Made by a program: the position numbers and the translations under genes. A DNA stretch of 64,000 bases from Ifrita kowaldi (Eukaryota; Chordata; Aves; Passeriformes; Cinclosomatidae): assembly GCA_013398055.1 (NCBI GenBank), contig VZRS01009608.1:186001-250000 (forward strand). The letters run 5' to 3'. The first letter of the stretch is position 1; each line of letters starts with the position of its first letter. The notes under the pieces are model-generated. The model worked only from the letters and a program-made list of their open reading frames with translations, was not told the DNA's origin and did no database searches. Of the stretch, positions 1 through 13,000 are shown piece after piece.

Positions 1-2439
1 CTAAAACATGCAAACAGCTGAAAGGGGAGAAGGATGAAATGCTACTGAAACTTTCATCTGATCTTGCACTGAAACAAAGTGCAATCATTGTATCTAAACC
101 GATCAACGACCATGACTTCTCTCACTGTACGGGGGTGGTCACAACTCTTCTTTTCCTACACAACCCAGTGAGGGTGCAGGTTTACAGCACAGGACACAGA
201 CATCACCTCCCTCAATCACAGAATCATGCTTGCCTTGGGTTTCTTTCCCAAATTACATGGAACTGGCTAGGGCTCTAAATCCAGCTAGCTGGCTGACTGC
301 CGCCTGGTAGAATCAGCCCACAGCCTTTCATAAACTGCATGTAAGAGCTTAATGCCTTACTTTTTTTTTTTTTTTAACTAATTTTTGGCCATTCCTCACT
401 TATTCCTGCCAGCAAATAGACTCCAGAGTTTTCCCATCCTGCAAATATCAGTGAGCAGTGAGGAGCAACAGAATATAGAAGAAGGAAGTCAGAACACACC
501 TGACATCATTTGAAGAGGTAGCTGCTGTAACATACAAAAAGCAGCAAAAATGACTGTAGGCCGTCAATTCTAATGTGCTCTGCTGAGCATGCAAAGCAAG
601 ACAGGCTGGGGTTGATTAAGAATATATGTTTTGATTAATATGAAGAAACAAGCTGATTGTGGGATTAATTAGACTACAGAACAATTTGTCTCCCAAAGGA
701 AGATCTGGAGTTTTCATCACTTGAAGCTTTAGGTAAAGATTGAATGAAACTACGGAAAATCCACAGCAGAGGAGCCACCTCATGGCTTGGTAAACCAGAA
801 CAGTAGACATTTCCAAACATCAGCTTACTGTGTTTTCTGCCCAAATAAAACCCACTCTTGCTCAGCCTGCAGCCTATTTCCTTGCATCTTTTTATTGACT
901 GTCACTCCCTTTCTCCTTGCTCACTTAAGCCTTGCAGTGCAGCACCTTCTTTACCTAACACAGCGATCACAGTCCCCTGTAGCTGAAGCACCACCACCAA
1001 GCGAGTAAACCCCAAACTGTTTGTTTGCCATGACAAAACCTTCTACATTTTCAAATGTTTTATGTTCAGTGCAGCCCAACTGTTTGAAGAAGCCTATCAA
1101 AACTAAATGGTTTACAGATATTGAGCAATTTTGAAGATGCAAGCCTTGCTCAAAGAAACCCTTGGAAACCTTATCATTGCTTACCACTTACATTACAGTT
1201 GTGCTTCAAGATTTGAAGCAAGTCAGATCATACTGAAACAGAACAGATGCATAGAGAATATTCTTATTCTTACAATTTTTCTTAAACAGATCTTAGTGCA
1301 AATTCTCTGCTCTTAATGAAACCTGAATTATGACTCAAGCTTCTTTCAAGCATCTGATTATTTATTCATCTAGCTAGTAATGCCCCACAAATACAAAAAG
1401 ATATAATACATAACAACGGCAGCCCCTTCCAGTGTCCTCATATTGACTGCAGAGAGCAGGAAAGTCAGTCAGCATTTGGAACAGCTTTCTATAAACTTAT
1501 TTTTGCTACCAGAGAAATTTATTTTTGCTGGATAAAAATTTCAGTTGCTAACCCAAAATATATGTGCTTTACAAACCATGACTTATATTAGAAGGATTTG
1601 TGAAAAACAGCAGACTTGTCACACTGATGCACTTGGTAAATGCAAGCCTCCTCTATGTGTCTACAGTGTTGTGGAAGAAAGGAATTGCTAAACAAATTAC
1701 TGCATTTCACTACCCAGCAGGGTAATAACCATAGCAACATCTCACAGAAGAGGAGGAAGGGTTGAGAAATTGTAGCTCTGGGATTAGATATTTGTAGATT
1801 CCATTTTGAAGAAAAAAAATCTTTATTTAATTAAAAGTTTATTTAATTTTGGAGGGGGAAAATAGAACCCCTCTTGTCTGTCTACAATAGATTAGAAAAA
1901 ATAATAGAAAGGTGTATATAACCTTGCAGAAATTATACAATTCTATTTTCATATTTTGCAGCATTTTGCTAAAAAAAATAAATTAGGTACACGTAGACAA
2001 GTAGCTGTGCAGATATTAATCAAGCACATAAAGGGATAAAGTGAATATCCAGAAGTTAGACAAAACAATTTTCAAGATGCAGCTCCTTTTGGGACTCATC
2101 ACCATGTAACAAATGCATCTAACTAATATGGTTATGAGTACAGTCTGGCTCATTTTGTATTTCTTAGCTTAGAAGTCAGGTTTACCATTTAAAATTCATT
2201 TAATAAGCTGGTGGGCCATTTAAAAGGTAAGTTCAGAAACACTTGGACAGAGTGCAACAGTGTAGGAGTTGAGGTTTGTTTGGGTTTTAGAAGAACTTAA
2301 AAGCCTGCCTATCTGAAATTCTTCAGGTTTTTGACTGAGAAACCTTCCTGAATATTTAATTCCAGAGGTCTTTGGAGATGCACTGCTCTTTCCCATGCCA
2401 GCTGAACTTACAAAGGCAAAGATGTGAAAAAACCGAATG
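1..2439. other. AT-rich non-coding DNA, no gene seen
   Basis: No protein-coding or RNA gene is visible here. The open frames are all under about 110 codons and none resembles a known protein. A run of 15 T lies at 361-375. An 11-bp sequence, TTTATTTAATT, occurs at 1822-1832 and again at 1838-1848, which looks like local slippage in AT-rich DNA. The last 200 bases before 2440 carry a frame of 109 codons on the minus strand that runs into the CR1 copy, so I do not treat it as a gene. Confidence 0.7.
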
Positions 2440-2935
2440 AATTGTATCTGGACTGTGGCACCCAGAACCACAGAAAGGTAGAAGGGATCTCCTGAGGTCT
2501 CTGCTCCAAACCCCCAGGCAAAGCAAGCGCAATTAAAGCAGGTTGCCAAAGGCTGTGTCCAGGAGAGCTTTAAAAATCTTCATTCTCCTGTGAGCCTCAT
2601 CCCAAACATTTACCACTCCTACAATGATTTATTTTCCCCCCTCCGGCCCTTGCATTCAGTTGGAATTTGCCATATTCCCACCTGTAACCTCCGGACCTGT
2701 TGCTGCACACCCAGTCCAGCTCCAGCAGGACTTGCACCCCTCCTTAGCCACTGTAGAGCACAGGAACATCTTCCCTGGCCCTTCTCCTCTCCAGGCTGGA
2801 CAAGCCCTGCTCTCTCAGCCCCTGTTCACACATCCTGTGCTGCACCCCCACCATCCCGATGGCCCTGCACTGCACTCACATTTGTCAGTGTCATCCTTGG
2901 ACCAGTCCCAAACCCATATAAAGTGTCCCAGGACT
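2440..2935 (-). mobile_element. CR1 LINE 3' fragment, old, 5'-truncated
   Basis: This is the 3' part of a chicken-repeat-1 (CR1) non-LTR retrotransposon lying on the minus strand. Read on the plus strand it opens with the motif usual for the antisense CR1 end: a CACAGAA-type start, a 'gaagggatctcctgaggtct' stretch at about 2477-2496 and a run of C after 'ctccaaa'. It then passes through a degraded 'gcaggttgcc' stretch near 2540 to 'ctccaggctggacaagcc' at 2789-2806 and 'tctctcagcc' at 2811-2820. The distance from the element end to the 'ccaggctg' landmark, about 330 bases, fits CR1. Many substitutions and the missing octamer tail show an old copy. The right edge near 2935 is uncertain. Open frames of 106-122 codons across it are by-products of the GC-rich repeat and not genes. 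Confidence 0.75.
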
Positions 2936-5799
2936 CCCATCTAAGTTTGACTCCCTGATGCAATTATATTAAGTTGGAGGTTATTTGAATTAATGCCTGA
3001 CTCAAATCCACCTCTGGTGAAAATACGCAGTAAATCTTGAGATTTTTTCGGTACATAAAGGAACATTTTGCTCAGGCTATGTCCTGGATGTGCAACTTAG
3101 CTTCCATTTCTTTCCAGAAGAGAATTTCAATCCACGTTTTCCTTTCCATTCTATTTTTTTTTAAACTTTCCTTCTATAAAAACATAGATTCTTATAAAAG
3201 ATTGCTGTCCCTCCAGTTCTGTAAGTACGTCAAGTTAGGTAAATTCTTCCTTCTTTTTTTTCCCTTCTGCCTGGCCTCTGCAAGGCAATTGCTTTATAGA
3301 GTGCCTTCACAACACAGAAAAAACTTTCCCTGAATTCTCTGAGAGCAAAATGATCCCTACAGAGAGCAGACAGGTAAAAGAGCTTTTTTAAAAGAGCAGA
3401 AACACCTAACACAGGCTTGTTCAATCAGAATAGCACAGCTAATTTAACAACTTCCCAAAGTATGAGATAACTAGCTAAAGATGATGGCACTACAGGATTT
3501 TTTTGCATTTGCATTTTTAACATATTAGTAAGTGAAAAGTTGCTTATTTTTTGAAACTAGAATAAGTTACTGTCAATAGAGGAATCTAGTGCAGTGTGCT
3601 GAGCACATTGCAAGTTTATCTTGATGCATCTTGAACCCGTCCTTGCCACAAACAAGAAATAAATTTCTTACTGTGGATGCTTTATGTATTTTTCAATGGA
3701 TGAAGATCCATACCCAAACTATTTTATATAGAGCACAAAGGGAAGTGGCAGCAGCAGGCAAAAGTATCAGAGTATTTACCAAGAGGTGTTATTAACTTAT
3801 ATTTGACACAGATGGTTTGTTAATATTTTATACTTATAAAACTACTCAAGGTGGTGCATTTCCATTACAGCTGAGCTCCCCAGTTATGGTCAGTGACTAT
3901 TTTCAGATGCTTATAACCTTATTCACTATGAAAGGTGTGGTAGGCATCTAAAATATGCATAAAACCCATTTTTGTCACTTCTTTGATGCACATAACACTT
4001 CAGGACAAAACGGAAAATTAATTGATGTAAAGATTATACAGTACACAATGCACAGAAAAACATCACAAGCCAGACATCATTGTGAAATTAAAATATGAGA
4101 TCTCTTTCAATTTTGTAGTTAATAAAAGATAAGGGGAAAAAAGTACATGCCATTCCCCCTTCTCCCTATGTGAAGCAAGAAGTCTATGAAGTACCTGCAA
4201 TACCCAGACTCCTCGGGTTTATGAATTGCTTTTACTATATGCAAATGATTCAGGAAGGAATGACTGAATTAGTCCTTTCTGGAATTCTCTATCACTGAAA
4301 TAACTTCAAAACCCTCTGCAGATGCAGGTAAGACACAGGAGTGAGGAACAAAATCTCCAACAGAGACTTTTAAAATTATATTTCATACAACAAATATCTT
4401 GAATATCTACTTCACATAAAACATTCAAAAAAAACTTATACTCCTGTGACATAATCTTTCACCTTTTATGGAGAACTTCTACTGTGTTCTCCTAAAACTC
4501 CTAAATACTACAAGTAATGGTCAAAATTGGTATGTTCTCAGTGGCCTTTCTGTAGTAATTTTGCCAGCTCATTTACCCATCTAATTTAATATATCTCACA
4601 GAGACTTCAATGGGAAAGTGAATGGAATTGTTCTGAGGCAAGAAAATTTAAATTATGCACTTACAAATGGAAAATCAGTGTGTGTAATCTTTTTTTAGCA
4701 AAGTCCTGAAATGAAAGGCTTCTTAAAGTGAAAATAAGTCCTGCTTTTTGCCTCCAGACTTTCCAGAAAAAGTTCCTCTGTGGCATGGGATATTAGTTTA
4801 ATTATGTAATATGATGTTGGGTCAGATGTAGCAGCAATCATCAAAAGAATGCCTTGAAAAAAGCCAACTCCACCTTAAAACATGTGCAGATCAATCATAT
4901 AATTAACTTAGTAGTTTCTCATAGAAGTGGATATTATTTTGATATTTTCCCTTCACTCTTCTTTTGCGGTTTCCTCTATGATACAATGCCAACTCAGTAG
5001 TGTCTGCAGAAGAATCATGTTTCACAGTCAAAGAGGGAAAACACACCCAAATGAAATTTTATAAGCTTCCAAGAAGGAAAAAAAGAGAAAGTATCTCCCA
5101 AGAGAAATGCACTATAAAACTTACATCTATTTTTAATTTGGTGATACAAACAGATCAGAGTTTTCAAGCTCTGCCACATCATAAGCATTGCCCAAGTTTG
5201 TCTGTAGGATCCTCCTCTCCTGAACCCTTTTCCATTTCTACAGAAATCACTTCACTCACACTTTTCCTTGAAGTCCACACATCTCCAGTTGCTTGAGAGA
5301 GAGAAAATTATATCCTCAATATCATCACTGCAGTGGTAATAACCCTTTTATTTACCCATAAGAATCACCACAAAAGTGTAGTTGACAGTCATGTTGGAAT
5401 GAAAAGAGAGAATAAAACTAAATGAAACCAAAGACTTCATGAAAGCAGAATTCAACACACTTTGAATACGCTTAGAGAGAGAGAAAAATGTAAAGAACCA
5501 GAACCAGAAGTTCCTCTACTAAAATAGGACAGTTAAAGACAGATTATCTGAGTGTGAAACAGATGATCATCAAGATGTCACTTCACTAAGGCACACATTT
5601 ATTTATTCACTTCGAAGGCCAGAAATTTGAAAAGGTTTTTAATTACCAGGGATAAGTAGAAAGGAACAGCACAAGTGCCTACAGAAAATGTAAAACCTAA
5701 GAGCAAACAGACACACCAGGCTAACTGAAGTGATTCTGAAAGTGTATTAGTAATATGAGCAGGACACACATACGCAGACAAAGGGAAGAAAAAATAAAT
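2936..5799. other. AT-rich non-coding DNA, no gene seen
   Basis: I see no gene, RNA or recognisable transposon. Open frames do not exceed 98 codons and are rich in Phe, Leu, Lys and Ser, as expected from AT-rich chance frames. Short GA-rich runs occur near 5295 and 5475. The far right end, from roughly 5600, may already hold a more decayed 5' continuation of the CR1 copy that starts clearly at about 5800, but I could not follow it with confidence. Confidence 0.6.
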
Positions 5800-7492
5800 A
5801 ATAATAAAACTGATCTGCTACTGCATGGTGAAGAAAATCTAGGAAGAGGAAAATCGAGAAGGCCAAAAAGTTTAATATCTTTTTGCTTCAGTCTGCACTA
5901 GTGATGCAATTGCAAGCAGGCTGCTAGCACAGCTAATATGAGTGAATCTGGGCAAAAACATAGGAAAAATAATTTAGGACTACTTAGATAAGTTAAATTT
6001 AATTTCGAAACAGCTAGAGTGGATTTACTTCATTACAGGTCTGACTGAGGTAACGTCAAAATTAATTACCAGTCGCAACTCATGACAATGGTGGAGTACT
6101 AGACAGGCAGAAAAGGGAAAAATGTTGTGTCTATCTGCATCTGAAAACCAGGAGGCAAAAATAAGGGTCAGACAGCTCCAGAAAAGTGTGATTACTTTCC
6201 TGGAAAAGTACTGAGATAAATAATCAAACTAGTTGTCAGCTTCTGGATGATAAGAAATAGATTTGGCAAAAAGTAGTCACCAGAAATACATTTAATTTCT
6301 GTCTATAACAAGGTAATGGAAGTATGAAAAACAGGAAAAAAAAAGAAAGAAAAGGGAAAGAAGGGGGAAAAACATGTGTCAAATCTCCTGATACTTGCAA
6401 GTTCCTTGACATTCTTTTGAGCAAGCTTGGGAAAAAAAGAAAAATAAAAACAAGGCAACAAATAAAAGTCACCAAACCAAAACTCTTGTAGACTAGATTA
6501 ATCTACTACTGAGGCAGTACTACTAAGGACGGAAAACAATCTTCTACACTTGTTAGGTGCCCACCACTGGAGAGGGAACATCAAGTCAGGTTCCTTCAGT
6601 GACTCCCTCGGCTGTCCCTGTTTGATGGTTTCAGTAATAGGATTAGAGAGCACACACTTGTGAAGAAAATAAAGGAGCACAAGAAGTTCTACAAGAACAC
6701 AAAAGCAGCCTGAGCAAAACAAACACGCCCAGAAAAATATGACTAATTGGAGAAGTAATCTAGAAAAGTGAAGGCAATTCAACGAGGAAAAAAGAAATGT
6801 AGAGGCACAAAGAAAATATGGTGAATAGTCAGCTAACCAGGAGCCCTGAAGACTTGATCAGATGCTATAGCAGACCATAAGTTGTTTATGACTCAGTAAA
6901 TGTCACGGCCTTACAAGAGCAGGAACAATTTCCTCAAAGACATAAAAATATACTGTGTTCCAGGAATAACAGTTCATCTAGATATCACCTGAAATATTGT
7001 ATCCCAGTGCTGTCCAAGGAAAAACTAAACAATTTGCAAAGGTAATTTTTAAAAATTAAAGACAAAAAAAAGAGAAAAAAAATAGAGAACCAAAGGTATT
7101 CAATTTGTCCTAGAAGAAGAGCTTTAATAAACTGTTGATTCTTAGACTACAGAACAGCACAGACAGAGCAGATTTGATAATAGTCTTAATGTACTAAAAG
7201 GAAGGAAAGAATCTCTTCACCATTTTTACTTGGGATATCACAGGAATTAATGAGCTTAACTTACAGCTAAGGAGATTTAGGTTAGATATTAGGCAAATCT
7301 TTCTAATTGTAAGAACACTTAAGCTCAGGATAGATTTCCCTAAGGATGCTGCAGAGACTTCATAACTGGAGATCTTTAGGAGCAGTTATGTGCTCATCTG
7401 CCAGGGATGAAAAGAGGAACAGCTGATCCTGCTCTGAAGCAGGATGGCAGAGCAGATGACTGAGATCTTTACCTGCTTTTCTACCTCTAAAA
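5800..7492 (+). mobile_element. Ancient CR1 LINE, about 1.7 kb, ORF2 region destroyed
   Basis: This is a long, badly decayed CR1-type LINE on the plus strand. It follows the order of the reptile/avian CR1 ORF2 and 3' end as I remember them. A stretch near 5850-5895 precedes the reverse-transcriptase part ('ggccaaaaagtttaatatc', then 'tttttgcttcagtc'). A block at about 6195-6320 parallels the part around 'cctggaaagatact ... gacagggtaa'. The 3' portion has 'gatttaggttagatattagg' at 7274-7293 and ends with 'cctgctctgaagcagg' at 7428-7443 and 'gcagatgac' at about 7452-7460. Copies this long are a minority in birds, where most CR1 insertions are 5'-truncated to a few hundred bases. No open frame over 95 codons survives, so the reverse transcriptase is dead. 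A-rich inserts near 6335-6450 and 7060-7085 interrupt it. The 5' edge is approximate. Confidence 0.7.
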
Positions 7493-10400
7493 CAGAAAAT
7501 TAATTTCCTGAGTAGGATTCCAAACGGACAGACTCCCAATGTGAGAGGTGGTTTTACTTCCGTGCATAAATTTCAGCTACCTAGAGCGTAGGGAATAAGA
7601 AATACTAACAAAATATTTTACTGCAGGAAAGAGAAGGTGCCCAGAAAATTTAAAATAAATGGAACAATTTCCTAGATTTGCCTAGAGGAAGGCATTAAAA
7701 AAGAGGTCTTCCTATTTTGCCAAAATTATTTTCACGCTTGCAGCTGCATAATGTTTGGTGCACTCTATATTGCTCACATTTGTACAAGGCGATTATTGTC
7801 AAAAATTTTAATTTCAGAGCAAGGGTATTCTTTCTTTCTTATAATATTCTGATACGGTCTTGCCTCTCTTTGTTACCTCTCTGCCTACCAAACTTATAGC
7901 ACAGCCCCAAATGGGAATTTACAAAGCTGCTGTTTTTTCTTTTCGTGGGTTAAAATTTAGAATAAAGTGTTCTGCATTGTCTTAGCTGAGCTGATTAAAT
8001 TTTTTTGTTCAGTAAACCCCATCTATATTTCTGAGCTGTATTCTATTAAGAAGCTGGAAATAGTGAAGGGATTAAAAAAAAAAAAGACAGGCAAAGTTCT
8101 GTCCATAGTCAGGTCATAAAGTCACTGGGACACCTCTGGAAATGTCTCCTGGCTGAGCAGTAGATCCTCCTGTTATGAAAATCCTCATTCTGATCTACAT
8201 TAGCCTGGAAGTTTTCAGCTGCCTTGGTGGTCCTTAGGTTGAAATTCGGCAAAAAGATAGGTAGAGTTCCAGGCATTGATTGACCACAACTGTACAGACA
8301 TGACCTCCAACGGCCCTCATCATCCAAACTGCCTCGTTTTAAACTCTCCTTCCTCTAGGAGACATTATTATGAGAATTGGGGACATACAAAGCCACACCA
8401 GGTCTTGTAACTAAGGACAAGAAATCAGCCTATAGAAAAATCTAACCTAAGTCCTCATAAGACAGGGATGAATCTTAAACTGAATATTCTTTTGATGCTA
8501 GAAAAAGCTCTGAAACCACAGAAAATCTATTTTGACAACTGTAGGAGTTAAACTCTAATTTCAGATGCGTGGCTGTCAAAGAAAAAAACCCTGTTTCTAT
8601 GCCTACAGAGATTAGAATCTGGCAGATGATCTAAAAACCCAGCTAAATATTCTTTTTATAGAGTCACCTCCTAGTCCCCTTATTCATATAAGGAGTCTTG
8701 CAGCATTCAAGAACAATGAGGGGGATTTGGCTCATCGTGCTTTTGTGTTCAATAACATGCTGTAAGATAAAATCAATACAGACAAGCGCATATTAAGCTG
8801 AAGGTCACTCCTATGGCAGGTAACTCCTCGCTCTGCAACAGCTCCTGTTTGTTCACCTCTGCTGTTCAGAGCAGCTGCTTCTGCCACTGCTGGTGATTTT
8901 TGAGTGTCATTTGCCACGTCTGTCTTGAGGTTCAGCAAAAAGAAATGGAGCAGCCCACTAGGATAGAAGCTGCCCTTTGCAAAGAACAGTTTTGCACCTT
9001 CGAACACCAACACGAGCATTTTCTTGCGCCCTATAATAGCACTTTGATGAACAAACTGGCCATCATCAGACTCTTGTTACAGGTCAAAAACCCCTTTCCA
9101 TGATACACAGATGTGTCTTTGAATGGAGGAAGGAATATTTCTCATGGTTCTATAGGCTGTAACCACAGCACAAGGCCTACATGAAACTGGGGGCTGAAAA
9201 TATATTTATTTCCAAACGTATTAGACACCTAAGTTTTCACTCCAGAAAACTTCAGCCTGAAGTTTGGAAGTCTCAGAAAGATTAATTCATTTCCAGAAGT
9301 GCTAAGCGTTTCCAGGCCTAAATGAAACTCAGCTAATTATTCTTCTAAAGAACTATAAGTTAATGAACCCAGTAATGAAAATACTTCATTACGACTAACC
9401 CAATTTTTAAAAAAATTCTATCTTTTCATGATGTTTCTTACTGAGTACCCAAAAAATGAGGCACAAAATTTATCACGTTGAAAGGCTGCACACTTGCCTT
9501 TCAGTCTACTTAGAGCTGATAAAGAATTCAACAAGGTTTAAATAAGAATAAATATGATTCTGAATACTAATGGTGAAAGAAAAAGATTTCTCCTGTATGC
9601 AACCTAAGCTGAGTGAAATGCACGTCAAAGTACAGACACCTGCAATATAATTCACAATGCACAGAGGTGATTTAAAAGACTGAATTACACTAAAGAAGGT
9701 GTCATCCTCCACTGTCAGCATTAACATATGGAACCAGCAGCAATATGCCTTAGTACAAATATCATCTAACTCCACTATCTGCACAAAGACACTGTGATAG
9801 TGTTGGTATCTCTGTTCTGCATTTTCAGGTAGACATTCATTTGGCCACTTCTGAAGTAACTCTATTCCATAATCCCTTTGCCTGTATTCTTTGTATGAGA
9901 AGACAGGAGAAATTTAATTTTGCTTTTTTTAATTATACCATCTGATACACATTGCAAAATACAGTGTGGGTTATGAAACCTTCCAGTTCTAGAATGTAAA
10001 AGAGTCTAACCTAAAATACTCCTACCCTTTCCAAATAAAATCAGTCACTTGTGGAAGCTGAAACTGGCAAGCTCTACTATACAAACATATTTAGTTATTT
10101 TACACTTTCTTTTCTCAGGTACTTGCTGACATTGGGACTTTTTTTTTTTTTTAAACTGACACTATAGCAATAACTAAGTTTAAACTCATTTTAGATACAG
10201 GATTCCAGCATCTCATTGCTTCTGACACTACATGGCATTCTTCATAAAAATAATTAAGTTGGCCAAGGAGCTAAGCCAGCCAGGACTTTGACATAATGCA
10301 GTTACATGAAGCTGTTCCTCATGCCAGAGCCTTCCTCTAAGAGCACCCCACTGTAAGAAGGCACCACACGTTGGCTCAAAACAACGCAGGGGATTTGAAG

Positions 10401-13000
10401 TGTGTTGGTGTTTCCATGCTGATCCACACACAGGAGAGCCATTCTTGCTCTCACCGTAACAGTTGTGTGGTGCACACACACCATCTTCCCCAAAACAACA
10501 CAGCAAGGGTGGCAGTAGATGGGATTTATTTAGGGACACAGATGACACCACTGAAAGCAAATGTTTACTTTGCAAAGTGTTACGGAATCAATTTGCTTCA
10601 CTTCAGAGAGCTCAAAAATTACACCCACCCCGATCCCTGTGCTGCTTTCTCCTCAATTTCTACATCACTTTAAGGTTTTTCTCATGAGTCGTTTTGGAAA
10701 AATTCTAGAAAGCCTCCCAGACGTCTTATCTTTTTAAAGAACTTGTCTATCCCACGTGCATTTCTTTGACTTTGGCTGCTGCTGTCTCCAGAAACACTCC
10801 TGTCTCTCCAGAACGCTATCCCTTCAGGTGCACCAGGAAGCAGCACTAGATTCTGCTCACATGGGTATTTCCAATGATACAGCAAAGTCACCAAACCAAA
10901 GTTTCACAGACAGTTTCCCCAAAACAGAACCAGTCAGAACAAACCCATACTTTCTTCTCTCTTCCTTTTCTCATCTGTAGCTGTTGATTCAACACTTGCT
11001 CAGCAGTCACTGAATTTATTCCACCGTGTGTCAGCAACTCTACACCTGCCACGTGTCTGAGTAAGGCACAAGGAGCAAGAGGAAGCACTAAGAGCTCTGT
11101 CCCTCCCTCCCATTCCTGCTGCTGCTATCTTGCCTCATCTCAGGTTTGTGCAAAATATTGCCTCCAGCTCCTCTGCAGCACACAGCCAGCATCTTCACAT
11201 TTCAGTTCCTTTTTATTCTTACTTTTTTCCTCCCTCTCTTTCTCTCCTTTCAAGCAGCTGTGTTTCTGGAGCTTCCCTGGGGAAAACCTTAAACTTGAAA
11301 GGGCTTCTTAATAACCTTGCTCAGCCCTGCACACAGGAAATTAAGCCATTCTGCACATTCAGCGTTTACCACTGTGTTCTGCAATCCAAAGTTCTCATAC
11401 ACACATACAGTTTGCAGCCATTTGGGGATTGACTCCATCACCTTAGAGAAGCGCAGGTGAGTTTTCATTTCTCTGTGTGAACTCTTTGCCTAAAGATGTG
11501 GGTAATAGTTCATATGGCTGCCAAAGAGATCTGTCAGACAAACAAAACTCATACCAAATGAAAACATAATTAAAGGCCTTTGACTCAGATTATTCTCCAC
11601 TTGATTAAGTGCAATGAGTGCCTGCTAACCTTAAAAAAAACCAAAAAAAACCAAAAAAGGCAGCTTATTCTTTTCTCTCCTGCCCCTTCTTCTAGTGCAC
11701 TGTGGTTTAGGGAATTCATTCATTAACCCCTCTTAGTTGTTTTCCCTCCAGTCTAAGGGGTTGATACTTGGGGACACAACCCTCTTTTATTTACATACCA
11801 AGTCTGAGAAACTGGCTGTCTAATTTGGCTTTGTCCCAGGCAGCCGGGCTGCGAAAAGCACAGTCAAATTGCTCAGCTGCTCTGCGAGTTTGGGGAGCTT
11901 GGTGCCTGGCTCTCAGAACAGAGCTCGCAGTAATTCCCAGCCAGGCTGTCCAGAGAGCTTGGGGAAGGCTCGGACCAAATTTATTTCTTCTTGTATATTA
12001 AGAAAATCAAGTACCAGTGCTGCTATGCTTGCTGCCCCATTTAAATCCATGTTTCCTGGCATAGGCACAATTGCCAATAAGGAACTGAGTTCTTTCCAGA
12101 CAGTTGACATACAAGAAACACCTACAAATGCTAACATATTCCTCATGTAAGACCACAGAAAGAGACATACAAGGTGCATAGACCCTTTGCCTCCCCAGTT
12201 TCTGCACACCCAAGCCCTCATCCAGCACTTTTGCTACTCTAAGTCACTGCACTTACTGCCACGAGCCATCTTTCCCAGTTTCCCAAATGCCTGCAATTGA
12301 AATAGCATCTCTGCCTTGACATTTGTAAGTGCAGCAAGCTGTGCCCCTCTGAAGCCACCCATCCTTCCAGTTCTCTGAATGACTGAGTGACCCCTCTAAA
12401 GCACGAGCACAGAGAGATGGAGCGCTGTGCACCCAGGCTGCTTCCTGAGCCCCCCACACAGAACACACAAAATGCCCAAGGCTCCACATGTGTTTCAGGC
12501 AGGTTTCCATTAGCTGCAGCAGGCCACTGACAACCCCTCATTAAATTATTACCCATTGACAACAACTCCTAAACAGGAACCACGCAGCTCTTTTAACCCT
12601 CTTCCTGCCTCCTTGCCCTCCCTTCAAAGCCACAGCAGCGAGCATAGGGTAAGAAGGCTGAAGTACCACATCACAACAAGCTCAGTAATTGCAGAGGTGG
12701 ACTCACTCCAAATATTTTTCTTGCTTAAGCAGTTGTTCCAGCAGAGAAGACTGGCAAGACCCAGGAAGGGGAACTGAAAATTCTTTCCTCTGCTTATAGC
12801 AGAGATACAGCAAGCACATAGCTCTAAGATGAATTAAGCACCAAAGTGTCACAAAAATATTTGTCATCTGGTCTGTGACTCCTGCATAGTAAACTCTCTA
12901 CATATGATTTTTTTCCCCACTTAATTAGTATGAATTAGATTCTTTAAAAAAAAATAAACTCTCAATTCTTAATAACTGCCGTGAAATATCGGGGTTTTAC
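7493..13000. other. Non-coding DNA, no gene seen
   Basis: No gene is recognised. A cluster of overlapping open frames of 60-115 codons on both strands lies at about 10.2-12.8 kb, where the base composition is less AT-rich. None carries a recognisable domain, and overlapping frames on both strands point to composition and not coding. Simple runs include 14 T at 10139-10152 and A-rich sequence at 11632-11657. An acceptor-like TTTCTTTTCTCAG ends at 10118 and a donor-like CAG/GTGAGT occurs at 11455-11463, but neither frames a credible exon. Confidence 0.6.
10139..10152. repeat. Poly-T run, 14 bases
   Basis: An uninterrupted run of 14 T starts at the end of 'attgggactt'. No element body is recognisable on either side, so this is a plain homopolymer and not an obvious retrotransposon tail. 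Confidence 0.9.

Noticed and set aside
11455..11463. Donor splice site CAG/GTGAGT
   Set aside because: Strong match, but no acceptor with an open or conserved segment upstream. Isolated donor motifs are common by chance.
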